This document shows, piece after piece, positions 1 through 5,329 of a DNA stretch of 7,078 nt. The notes under the pieces were generated by a model that worked only from the letters and a program-made list of their open reading frames with translations, was not told where the DNA came from and made no database searches. The stretch is from positions 1 to 7,078 of the forward strand of contig CALZHS010000085.1 of assembly GCA_945787265.1 (NCBI GenBank). Direction: 5' to 3'. This DNA is from an uncultured Gammaproteobacteria bacterium (GTDB taxonomy: Bacteria > Pseudomonadota > Gammaproteobacteria > GCA-001735895). Each line of letters begins with the position of its first letter. Within the stretch, counting starts at the first letter, position 1. The position numbers and the translations under genes are program-made.

Positions 1-641
1 CCATTATCTCGCCCAACGACTTCCTGCCACCGGCGGAACGCTACAACCTGATCGAACGCATCGACAGCTGGGTCGTGGGTAGCGTTATCGCGTGGTTGGA
101 AGAGCACCAGGAAAAGGTGGGTGAGGTGATGTTTTCGGTTAACCTTTCGGGGCGCAGTATCGGTTCGCAGACTTTCCATAATTTCCTGCATGAAAGCCTG
201 GTCGAAAGCAGTATCGACAAGACTTCGTTGTGTTTTGAAATTACCGAAACCGCGGTCGTGGATAATGTCGAGCGTTCGGTCGAATTCATTAATTCGATTA
301 AAAAACTCGGCGCCAAGTTTTCGCTTGACGATTTTGGTACCGGGCTATCCTCGTTCAGCTATCTCAAGCAGTTCCCGGTGGACTACCTGAAAATTGACGG
401 CGAGTTCGTGCGCGATATTCTTGAAGATGACAAAAGTTTCGTTTTCGTGCGTTCGATGACCGAGGTAGGGCACGCCCTGGACATGGAAGTGATCGCTGAA
501 TTCGTCGAGTCTGATACGATGTTCGATAAGTTGCGCGAGGCCAATGTTGACTACATCCAGGGTTACACCGTCGGCAAACCGGTAGCGATTCAAACCTTGC
601 TGGAGCAGCTCGATAGTCCCGATTCAAAAAAGGCTGGATAA
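1..641 (+). CDS. EAL-domain cyclic-di-GMP phosphodiesterase, C-terminal part (5' end outside the window)
   Basis: The reading frame is open from base 3 and enters the window mid-gene; a GTG at 75 lies inside the domain and is not a credible start. The 212 visible residues are most of an EAL domain, which hydrolyses c-di-GMP to pGpG in the cytoplasm. Counting from the first visible residue, the metal- and substrate-binding positions of active EAL enzymes are present: N47 in NLSG, E79 in EITE, D109-D110 in DDFGTG, K130 in LKID, E166 in AEFVE and Q186 in QGY. The EAL tripeptide itself lies upstream of the window. The opening FLPPAERYNLI is the usual segment after it. A short polar tail (SPDSKKAG) ends the protein. 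An active phosphodiesterase is therefore likely; an N-terminal GGDEF or sensor domain is common in such proteins but cannot be seen. The gene converges on the SDR gene with only 11 bp between stops. Confidence 0.95.
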   Translation, partial: IISPNDFLPPAERYNLIERIDSWVVGSVIAWLEEHQEKVGEVMFSVNLSGRSIGSQTFHNFLHESLVESSIDKTSLCFEITETAVVDNVERSVEFINSIKKLGAKFSLDDFGTGLSSFSYLKQFPVDYLKIDGEFVRDILEDDKSFVFVRSMTEVGHALDMEVIAEFVESDTMFDKLREANVDYIQGYTVGKPVAIQTLLEQLDSPDSKKAG

Positions 642-652
642 ACGACGGTCGC

Positions 653-1366
653 TCAGGAACGCTTGCCGAAATTGATCGATTTCACGCGGGGTGAAAGATT
701 GATTTCATCGAAGACGATGTCTTCGCTCGATTGCATAATCTGCCAGATCACTGCGGCGACGTCGTTCACCGCAATCGCATTTTCTGATTCCGGCCCAGGT
801 TCGAATGACAGGTTGTCAAAGAAAGGGCTGCGCACCATACCAGGATTCACCAGGCTAACCTGGATGCCGTCGCTGCTGCAGTCCTCGCGCAGAGACAGGC
901 AAAAGCCGCGCAGGCCGTACTTGCTGGCGCAGTAAAGCGCCCCCTTGCTGCCCGCAGTCAGTGCCGATTCTGAGCCGATGAAAATAAGGCGCCCCTTGCC
1001 TCGACGCCGAAATGCAGGCACCAGGCTGCGGCAAATCACGATTGCACTGGTCAGGTTCAAACGAATCGAAGTTTCTATCTGGGCAATTGAAAATTGTTCG
1101 ATCGATCCAAAATGGCCCTGTCCGGCGGCATGAACAAAACAGTCGATCGGGTGAGTGTCGAGCACTTTTTTTATCTCTGCATGCAGACGCTCCAGGTCAG
1201 CAAGGTCAAGCGCTATGGCGCTGAAGCTGTCGTGTTCGAGCTCGGCTACCCGGCCACGGCGACTCAGGCCGATAACCTGGTAGCCCTCGTCCAGTAACAG
1301 TCTTGCAGTCGCCAATCCGATACCGGAGCTGGCACCGGTGATCAATGCGGTCCTGGTCTCAGCCAT
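653..1366 (-). CDS. Short-chain dehydrogenase/reductase (SDR), classical type
   Basis: This 237-residue NAD(P)H-dependent oxidoreductase has a complete classical SDR fingerprint: cofactor motif TGASSGIG (10-17), D54 in the LDLAD stretch, HAAG (79-82, the NNAG position), N104, catalytic Ser around S132 in GSES, YCASK with Y145 and K149, and NPG (174-176). An Arg pair after beta-strand 2 (SRRGR, 35-39) suggests NADP(H) preference. No signal peptide is seen, so it should be cytosolic. The substrate cannot be told from sequence. The ATG overlaps the end of the radical SAM gene by 8 bp (ATGGCTGA), so translation is probably coupled; there is no strong Shine-Dalgarno. It is the last gene of the cassette, and its stop lies 11 bp from the convergent EAL gene with no room for a hairpin terminator. 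It may act on the product of the radical SAM enzyme or on an adenosine- or sugar-derived carbonyl; that is inference. Confidence 0.95.
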   Translation of the reverse strand: MAETRTALITGASSGIGLATARLLLDEGYQVIGLSRRGRVAELEHDSFSAIALDLADLERLHAEIKKVLDTHPIDCFVHAAGQGHFGSIEQFSIAQIETSIRLNLTSAIVICRSLVPAFRRRGKGRLIFIGSESALTAGSKGALYCASKYGLRGFCLSLREDCSSDGIQVSLVNPGMVRSPFFDNLSFEPGPESENAIAVNDVAAVIWQIMQSSEDIVFDEINLSPRVKSINFGKRS

Positions 1367-2357
1367 GCCATTCGCAAGGGTGGTAGCATTGACGGGGAAT
1401 ATACTTCAACAGCTGGAGTTCGCAGTACTCGATCATTTCCTGCTCGCGTTCATGCGGATAACTGATGATACCATTGTCGAGCGTCATTTCCTGCGCGAAC
1501 AGGGGTTCTTCCGGGTAGAGTCGCGCAACCTTGCGGAAGTGATCGCGGGTTAAACGAAAATTGCCGAGGCTTACCGAGTGCAGCTTTTGTGGGTCGATGG
1601 TGTCAAAAACCTGGTCCAGCAGTTTGACGAATGCAGTCTGGTAATCCTTATGATAAACCACGGGATCAAAACGCAGCCCGACGGTCCAGCCGGCATCGAC
1701 CAGTCGCCGCATGGCGCCGATACGTTTTGCGATCGACGGCACGCCATGTTCGAGCTTCTGGTGGCTGACAGGGTCGGTGAAACTAAACGCGGTCACGATG
1801 CGTTTGCAGGGTTCGAGTTTAAGCATCGATCGGACCTGGGTGCTCTTGGTTCGCAGTTCCATCCACGCGTTGTCAACCGACGTCACCAGGGGCAGGAAAT
1901 AGTCGGTAAAGCGCGACATGGGTTCGTTCGCAAGACTGTCGCAGTCATACCCCGAGTAAAACCACACCGCCTGTTCTGGATGTCGTGCGGCAACCTGCCT
2001 GATCTGTTCACCGAAGTCCTCGTAGTTGACAAACAGTATCTGATGCGCGGACTGGTACATGCCTTGCAGAAAACAGTACCGGCAATCGTAGATACAGTTG
2101 AGCATGTGCGAAAAATAATAATTGTGAGGGCCGCCGAGTCCATAGCCCTCCGGTGCCGCCAGCACATGGCCCTTGTTCTTGCGCGCGATTATGAGGGCAG
2201 GATTTTTTTTCTGCAGGCGGAAGTTCTGAGCGCGTGGATTGAAGACCTCGCCATACTGTTCGATTTCGATTATGGGCAGGTTGCGCATGCGCTCGAGTAT
2301 TTTCCGGGTCCTGGGATGGTCGCGGACTTCGGATTCGATATAGATACTGCTCACCAT
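1359..2357 (-). CDS. Radical SAM protein of the spore photoproduct lyase (SPL) family
   Basis: This 332-residue protein carries the [4Fe-4S]/SAM cysteine motif CIYDCRYC (C88, C92, C95; CX3CX2C) followed by FLQG, as in the SPL family. The cluster reductively cleaves S-adenosylmethionine to a 5'-deoxyadenosyl radical. The preceding GGPHNYYFSHMLN and the later SGYDCDSLA, MELRTKS, TAFSFTDP and GLRFDPV stretches read as the barrel strands of this family. True SPL repairs a UV thymine adduct in spores, but nothing here suggests a spore former, so the substrate is probably different. C139 is a possible hydrogen-donor cysteine, but its equivalence to the SPL catalytic Cys is unproven. The C-terminus holds C324 and C328 (CYHPC). 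ATG at 2357 is chosen: GAAGGG lies 8 nt upstream. An in-frame TTG at 2363 would overlap the upstream stop with almost no spacing. The start is 2 bp after the phosphorylase stop. Confidence 0.9.
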   Translation of the reverse strand: MVSSIYIESEVRDHPRTRKILERMRNLPIIEIEQYGEVFNPRAQNFRLQKKNPALIIARKNKGHVLAAPEGYGLGGPHNYYFSHMLNCIYDCRYCFLQGMYQSAHQILFVNYEDFGEQIRQVAARHPEQAVWFYSGYDCDSLANEPMSRFTDYFLPLVTSVDNAWMELRTKSTQVRSMLKLEPCKRIVTAFSFTDPVSHQKLEHGVPSIAKRIGAMRRLVDAGWTVGLRFDPVVYHKDYQTAFVKLLDQVFDTIDPQKLHSVSLGNFRLTRDHFRKVARLYPEEPLFAQEMTLDNGIISYPHEREQEMIEYCELQLLKYIPRQCYHPCEWHG

Positions 2358-2359
2358 CG

Positions 2360-3169
2360 TCAAAGCCCTTCACTATCCTGGTAGCCAAGCTGCTCCAGGG
2401 CATTGATGATGGCCGTGGCGGAACGATAGTCCTTAAGTTCGTGTAATATTTTTTCCGAGCTCATGTCCCGATTCATCAGGTAGCGCCATAATACGCGTAG
2501 CCGGTTCCTCTGGGTCTGGCTGAAATGGGCCATCGCTTTCAGCTGTTGCCAGGATTCGGTGGTAATTGCGAGTTCGGCAACTTCACCGTTGAGCGCGACC
2601 AGGTCGCCCGCCTGCCGGTTGATTGACTCGATATTCTGATGGATCAGGTCGCTTACCTGTTGCCGGTTTTTGCCGGTTTTCTGGTGCAGATTGTCGCTGA
2701 CAATCTTGATAGATTGTGTCAACTCGGCGCTACTAAAGCGCAATGCACTATACATGAATCCGCTGGCTTCCATATCAAACAGGATTTCGTGCCGGTAATC
2801 GTCGCCGGGCTGACTCAGCGTCAGGCACGGACTGCCCGGTAATACCGGACGCCCGCAGGCAACGGGATAAAAACGCTGTCCAGTGTCGGCATCGATTACC
2901 TGGTTAAGTGAAAATGCCGAACCGATCGGGTGTTCTGCACTACCGGCAATGCCCAGGTTGATCCACGCGATCGAGGCCTCATCGTGATACCTGGCCGCAA
3001 TCCAGGCGCATGCCGCGGCGCTGGCGATTTTGCCGATACCGCTGATGATACAAAGCGTGTTGTCGCCGCGATAAAGTTCGAAGGCGTTATCATCGTGCGA
3101 TTTCTTCAAGCGGTAATAATCGATAATCGGCTTGGCTTCGCAGTGCAATGCGCAGACCCAGATTAACAT
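2360..3169 (-). CDS. Nucleoside phosphorylase / MTA-SAH nucleosidase-like protein (PNP/UDP family) with extra C-terminal region
   Basis: This 269-residue protein resembles purine nucleoside phosphorylases and 5'-methylthioadenosine/S-adenosylhomocysteine nucleosidases, which cleave the base-ribose bond. Visible family marks are E11 in CEAKP near the N-terminus, SGIGK (43-47), NLGIAG (71-76), DMEASG (132-137, ribose-binding Met-Glu) and VSDN with D159 at the catalytic Asp position. The hopanoid protein HpnG belongs to the same superfamily. The core is compact, and after about residue 190 there is a segment, WQQL...HELKDYRSATAIINALEQL, that I do not recognise and that looks helical. The open frame extends upstream to 3472, but that part is low-complexity, Arg/Pro-rich and antiparallel to nothing sensible, while family homology begins at MLIWVCALHCEAKP. 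ATG at 3169 overlaps the glycosyltransferase stop by 7 bp. It likely processes an adenosyl product or the 5'-deoxyadenosine released by the next gene's enzyme; that is inference. Confidence 0.88.
   Translation of the reverse strand: MLIWVCALHCEAKPIIDYYRLKKSHDDNAFELYRGDNTLCIISGIGKIASAAACAWIAARYHDEASIAWINLGIAGSAEHPIGSAFSLNQVIDADTGQRFYPVACGRPVLPGSPCLTLSQPGDDYRHEILFDMEASGFMYSALRFSSAELTQSIKIVSDNLHQKTGKNRQQVSDLIHQNIESINRQAGDLVALNGEVAELAITTESWQQLKAMAHFSQTQRNRLRVLWRYLMNRDMSSEKILHELKDYRSATAIINALEQLGYQDSEGL
2366..2371 (-). promoter_or_regulatory. Ribosome binding site of the radical SAM gene
   Basis: GAAGGG on the minus strand lies 8 nt before ATG 2357 and inside the last codons of the phosphorylase gene. 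Its spacing decides the start in favour of this ATG over the in-frame TTG at 2363, which would have only 2 nt of spacing. Confidence 0.6.
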
Positions 3170-4002
3170 TGCGTCACCCGTTCCCGACACCAGGTGTCGC
3201 GCAGCGTGACAAACTCGTCGATAACGGCCCGGTTGCGATGCTTGACTGCGCCCTTGATCAGGATATCCAGCTTGCCAAGCAAGGTCGCCTCGGCGGCGCG
3301 GTAATACTCGGGTTCCAGTGACGATGATTTCAGCAGTCGGTAAAGTGCGCGAATACGAAAACGATCCATCGCAGGGTGTTGCCTTGAGAGCTGGTCCTGG
3401 TGTCCCCCGTACTTGGTGATTAGCGCCTTGTCGATATAGTGGACGGGGTACTGGTGACACAATCGCAGCCATAAGTCATAGTCCTCGCAGGCCGGCAGAT
3501 TTTCGTCAAACATGCCAACCGATTGCAGCGCTGTTTTGCTGATCACCGAAGCCGAGGGCGATATCGCACACAGGGGCAGGCAGTTCTCGAAGATCCAGCC
3601 CCCGCTCTTGCGGTGTTTGTGCTTCGGATTGACGCGAATCCCGTGGCGGATCCAGATTTCGTCGGAGTGATACAGCACGTAATCCGGCTGCTGTTGCCAT
3701 GCTTTGCGCACTAGCTCAATTTTTTGCGGCATCCAGCTGTCGTCGGAATCCAGCAACGCGATCCATTCGAACTGCGCGGCAACGATGCCACGATTGCGGG
3801 CGGCGCTGACGCCGCGATTCGGCTGGCGAAGAATTTTAACCCGGGGGAACTGCCGATCGACCATATCGCTGCTGCCATCGGTCGAGCCATCATCGACAAG
3901 GATAACTTCGTCAACCGCCGAGGTCTGATCAAACACCGACTGCAATGCCCGCGCGAGCGTGGGTCTGCGATTGTAGCTCGGAATAACGACGGAAATACGC
4001 AT
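3163..4002 (-). CDS. Family 2 glycosyltransferase (GT-A fold)
   Basis: This 279-residue inverting glycosyltransferase transfers a sugar from a nucleotide-activated donor. It begins directly with the GT2 start VVIPSYNR (5-12), followed by the donor-binding DDGSTD (37-42), the NRGVSAARN segment (62-70), the metal-binding DSDD (85-88, the DXD position), the catalytic-loop region CEDYDLWLR (172-180) and GGHQDQLS (199-206), which is typical of one GT2 subgroup. No transmembrane segment is seen, so it should be cytosolic or membrane-peripheral. Donor and acceptor are unknown. The start is ATG 4002, without a clear Shine-Dalgarno; a small hairpin (ctgcc-ggt-ggcag on the + strand, about 4005-4017) lies just before it. 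It is the first gene of the four-gene cassette, overlapping the phosphorylase start by 7 bp. A MITE-like element lies immediately upstream, so its transcription must cross that element or begin within it. Confidence 0.93.
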   Translation of the reverse strand: MRISVVIPSYNRRPTLARALQSVFDQTSAVDEVILVDDGSTDGSSDMVDRQFPRVKILRQPNRGVSAARNRGIVAAQFEWIALLDSDDSWMPQKIELVRKAWQQQPDYVLYHSDEIWIRHGIRVNPKHKHRKSGGWIFENCLPLCAISPSASVISKTALQSVGMFDENLPACEDYDLWLRLCHQYPVHYIDKALITKYGGHQDQLSRQHPAMDRFRIRALYRLLKSSSLEPEYYRAAEATLLGKLDILIKGAVKHRNRAVIDEFVTLRDTWCRERVTQC

Positions 4003-4025
4003 GGCTGCCGGTGGCAGTGCCCGCC

Positions 4026-4059
4026 TAGTGCTCTATCAATATGATAATTGCGAGTTCAG
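4026..4059 (+). repeat. Left terminal inverted repeat of the MITE-like element
   Basis: This 34-bp arm starts at the TA dinucleotide. Its first 24 bases (TA-GTGC...GATAATT) are identical to the reverse complement of the right arm; positions 25, 28 and 29 differ, and the final TTCAG agrees again. Confidence 0.9.
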
Positions 4060-4156
4060 TTAGCTTGTCAACGTTCACGGCAAGGCGCACCTCGCAGGCA
4101 ATGGCCCATCCCTTGTCAAGAGGCGCAACGCAGTCCGTGGGCGTTGACAAGCTAAC
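4059..4156. repeat. Internal hairpin 1 of the element
   Basis: The arms GTTAGCTTGTCAACG (4059-4073) and CGTTGACAAGCTAAC (4142-4156) are a perfect 15-bp inverted repeat. Pairing continues imperfectly inwards through ACGG/CCGT and GCGC blocks towards an apex near ATGGCCCAT (about 4102-4110). Confidence 0.85.
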
Positions 4157-4163
4157 CCAGAGG

Positions 4164-4260
4164 GCGCTCCTATGGTGTCCCGCGGCTGCGTTGCAGTGCT
4201 CGGTAAGGGAATGACCCTTGCCTTCGCACTGCGTCTTGCTGCGAAACACCATAGGAACGC
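4164..4260. repeat. Internal hairpin 2 of the element
   Basis: The arms GCGCTCCTATGGTGT (4164-4178) and ACACCATAGGAACGC (4246-4260) pair at 14 of 15 positions. Further matches follow inwards (CGC, then GCAGTGC/GCACTGC), and the apex is AAGGG-aatga-CCCTT (4205-4219). The minus strand of this hairpin resembles the plus strand of hairpin 1, for example GCAACGCAG at 4125-4133 and as reverse complement at 4186-4194. The two may therefore be an ancient inverted duplication. Confidence 0.85.
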
Positions 4261-4293
4261 TGAATCCGTAATTATCATATTGATAGAGCACTA
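4260..4293 (-). repeat. Right terminal inverted repeat of the MITE-like element
   Basis: This is the reverse-complement partner of 4026-4059. Its last bases supply the TAG stop codon (4293-4291, minus strand) of the DUF1820 gene. Confidence 0.9.
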
Positions 4294-4623
4294 AGTTTTC
4301 TGCGGAATAGTTGCTTGCCCCGGGAAGCTGGTAACGGTCGAGCCGTCATTGTCCAGGATACGGTTCTTGCCGCTGCGATCGACTTCATCGATGCGAATCA
4401 CCGCGAAGTGCGGCACATAGGTATGTTTCACATTGCCAAATTCGTGCTTGAGCTTCTCCTCGGCGGGATCAATCAGGAGTTTGGAATGCTCACCGAATAT
4501 AATTTCCCCGATCTCGATAAAGCCCGCCATCTGCGACTGGCCGACTTCATGCGCATAGAGCTCATAAATCTTGTTGTTGTTATGAAACTGGATGCGAAAA
4601 GTGGATTTTTTTGTCTTCGTCAT
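4291..4623 (-). CDS. DUF1820 family protein
   Basis: This is a 110-residue soluble protein of unknown function. The pattern FRIQFHNNNKIYELYAHEV (9-27), GFIEIGEIIFGE (34-45), IDPAEEKLKHEFG (51-63) and the TYVPHFAVIRIDEV block (68-81) matches DUF1820, small proteins common in gammaproteobacteria. The body (9-89) is full family length; the tail after RIL (residues 91-110, polar, with Pro/Gly) is less conserved in my recollection. ATG 4623 is used, 9 bp after the glutaredoxin stop, without a strong Shine-Dalgarno, so coupling to the glutaredoxin gene is likely. The stop codon TAG is formed at the junction with the MITE-like element: TA from the target site and G from the element. The stop would also be TAG before insertion, because the left flank supplies a G. 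The protein is therefore probably unchanged by the insertion. Confidence 0.88.
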   Translation of the reverse strand: MTKTKKSTFRIQFHNNNKIYELYAHEVGQSQMAGFIEIGEIIFGEHSKLLIDPAEEKLKHEFGNVKHTYVPHFAVIRIDEVDRSGKNRILDNDGSTVTSFPGQATIPQKT

Positions 4624-4632
4624 GACGACAAA

Positions 4633-4893
4633 CTAGTCCGACTGCATTAACGCGTCAAGCTCACCATCCATGTGCAGCTCGGTGAGCTCGTTAAAACCGC
4701 CAATCGGTTCACCATCGATAACAATTTGCGGCACCGTGCGCGCGCCCTCGGTCACTTCGGCGAATTGTTTCATTGCTGCCTGGTCCTGGTCGATGCGGAC
4801 TTCGTCAAACTCGATCTTCCATTTGTCGAGCAAGGCCTTGACATTGGTGCAATAAGGGCAGTTAGCGGTGCTGTAAACGGTAACTCGGGACAT
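4633..4893 (-). CDS. grxC: Glutaredoxin, dithiol (GrxC/Grx3 type)
   Basis: This 86-residue thioredoxin-fold protein reduces disulfides and glutathionylated proteins using glutathione in the cytoplasm. The active site is CPYC (C12-C15) after the first beta strand. TVPQIVIDG (53-61) holds the cis-proline (P55), and GGFNEL (65-70) is the glutathione-binding GG-(F)-(N/D) segment. The length equals that of E. coli Grx3. ATG 4893 starts immediately before the first strand (SRVTVYST); no strong ribosome binding site is visible. It lies downstream of oxyR-DUF2288, separated by 112 bp, and 9 bp before DUF1820. Glutaredoxin genes are known OxyR targets in enterobacteria (grxA), so peroxide-linked control is plausible. 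No clear OxyR box was found in the 4894-5005 gap. Confidence 0.95.
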   Translation of the reverse strand: MSRVTVYSTANCPYCTNVKALLDKWKIEFDEVRIDQDQAAMKQFAEVTEGARTVPQIVIDGEPIGGFNELTELHMDGELDALMQSD

Positions 4894-4922
4894 GAGGGTT
4901 TAGCCGTGAAAACTGACCGCTA

Positions 4923-4951
4923 ATTCTACTACAGAAACGAAGCGCTGCCAT
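4923..4951 (-). promoter_or_regulatory. Weak candidate sigma-70 promoter for grxC-DUF1820 (and possibly downstream genes)
   Basis: On the minus strand, ATGGCA (4951-4946, 4 of 6 match to TTGACA) is followed after 17 nt by TAGAAT (4928-4923, 5 of 6 match to TATAAT). The predicted transcript start, near 4915, would leave a leader of roughly 20 nt before the ATG at 4893. The rest of the 112-bp gap (4894-5005) shows no convincing terminator for the DUF2288 gene. Confidence 0.3.
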
Positions 4952-5005
4952 AGTATCCGGCGCCAGCCGTCGCGTATTGACGATCCTGTCTTTAAACCGC
5001 CTGTC

Positions 5006-5329
5006 TCAGGACCCGTTGCCGATTGTCTGTACCAGCACCCAGGGCTTGACGACAACGGCCCACAGCGAGGCGTTACTGGCTACCCAGTTCCTGGCGTCAT
5101 CATCAGTCACTGGAAAAACCTGCATTTTCTCGGTCCAGATCTTCACCTTCTCGATATCGTCCTCCTGTAACGCGAAGGCAACGTCAACCAGGTCGAGTTC
5201 GGAGGTAACCTGCATGACTTTGCCGGCTGCGAAAAAACGCTGCAGGTCCAGCCACGGGATTTTTGCAGTTTCACTGATTATCTTGGCGCGCTTGAGCTCG
5301 CGGTCCTGCCGCAGTAATTCCTCGATCAC
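5006..5329 (-). CDS. DUF2288 family protein
   Basis: This is a 107-residue protein of unknown function. The string KRAKIISETAKIPW (13-26), LQRFFAAGKVM, ELDLVDVAFALQEDD, the WTEK segment and the ending LWAVVVKPWVLVQ are the hallmarks of DUF2288, found in proteobacteria and cyanobacteria. It has no signal peptide or membrane segment. The open frame continues upstream to 5428, but that part is a shadow of the oxyR 3' end. GTG at 5329 overlaps the oxyR stop in a GTGA arrangement (4-bp overlap), which fixes the start and implies translational coupling to oxyR. The overlap suggests co-expression with the peroxide regulator, but there is no direct sequence evidence for a redox role, and the only Cys-like features lie outside the chosen start. 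Confidence 0.85.
   Translation of the reverse strand: MIEELLRQDRELKRAKIISETAKIPWLDLQRFFAAGKVMQVTSELDLVDVAFALQEDDIEKVKIWTEKMQVFPVTDDDARNWVASNASLWAVVVKPWVLVQTIGNGS

Larger units (their letters stand above)
4026..4293. mobile_element. MITE-like non-autonomous element with 34-bp terminal inverted repeats and TA target duplication
   Basis: A 268-bp unit is bounded by near-identical inverted repeats (31 of 34 positions match). Both ends begin TAGTGCTCTATCAATATG when read inwards. The TA at each tip (4026-4027 and 4292-4293) fits a TA target duplication, the habit of IS630/Tc1-mariner type transposases, though the parent transposon is not identifiable from here. The interior contains two large imperfect hairpins (4059-4156 and 4164-4260) separated by 7 nt, so the single strand can fold as a T-shaped three-way junction. 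The element has no recognisable transposase, although one frame happens to be open throughout. It lies exactly between the DUF1820 stop and the glycosyltransferase gene. It may work as a folded mRNA element in the long operon, for processing, attenuation or stability; that is inference. Confidence 0.85.

Noticed and set aside
160..212. EAL domain as possibly degenerate because the AEGVE motif reads AEFVE
   Set aside because: The substituted position is not catalytic; the metal- and substrate-binding residues visible in the window are all present.
1578..2384. A 268-codon plus-strand open frame antisense to the radical SAM gene
   Set aside because: It is the mirror of a strongly conserved radical SAM protein, shows no recognisable domain and has no good ribosome binding site; long antisense frames are expected in GC-rich codon usage.
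3170..3472. A 101-codon N-terminal extension of the phosphorylase frame
   Set aside because: The extension lies within the glycosyltransferase gene, is Arg/Pro-rich without family similarity, and the conserved protein begins at ATG 3169.
4025..4291. An 88-codon minus-strand frame filling the MITE-like element
   Set aside because: It runs from one inverted repeat to the other, starts with GTG at the repeat tip, has no ribosome binding site and no known motif; the element's palindromic structure is a better explanation.
4960..4975. GC-rich palindromic stretch around ggcgcc as a terminator of the DUF2288 gene
   Set aside because: The stem is only about four pairs and there is no following T run on the minus strand.
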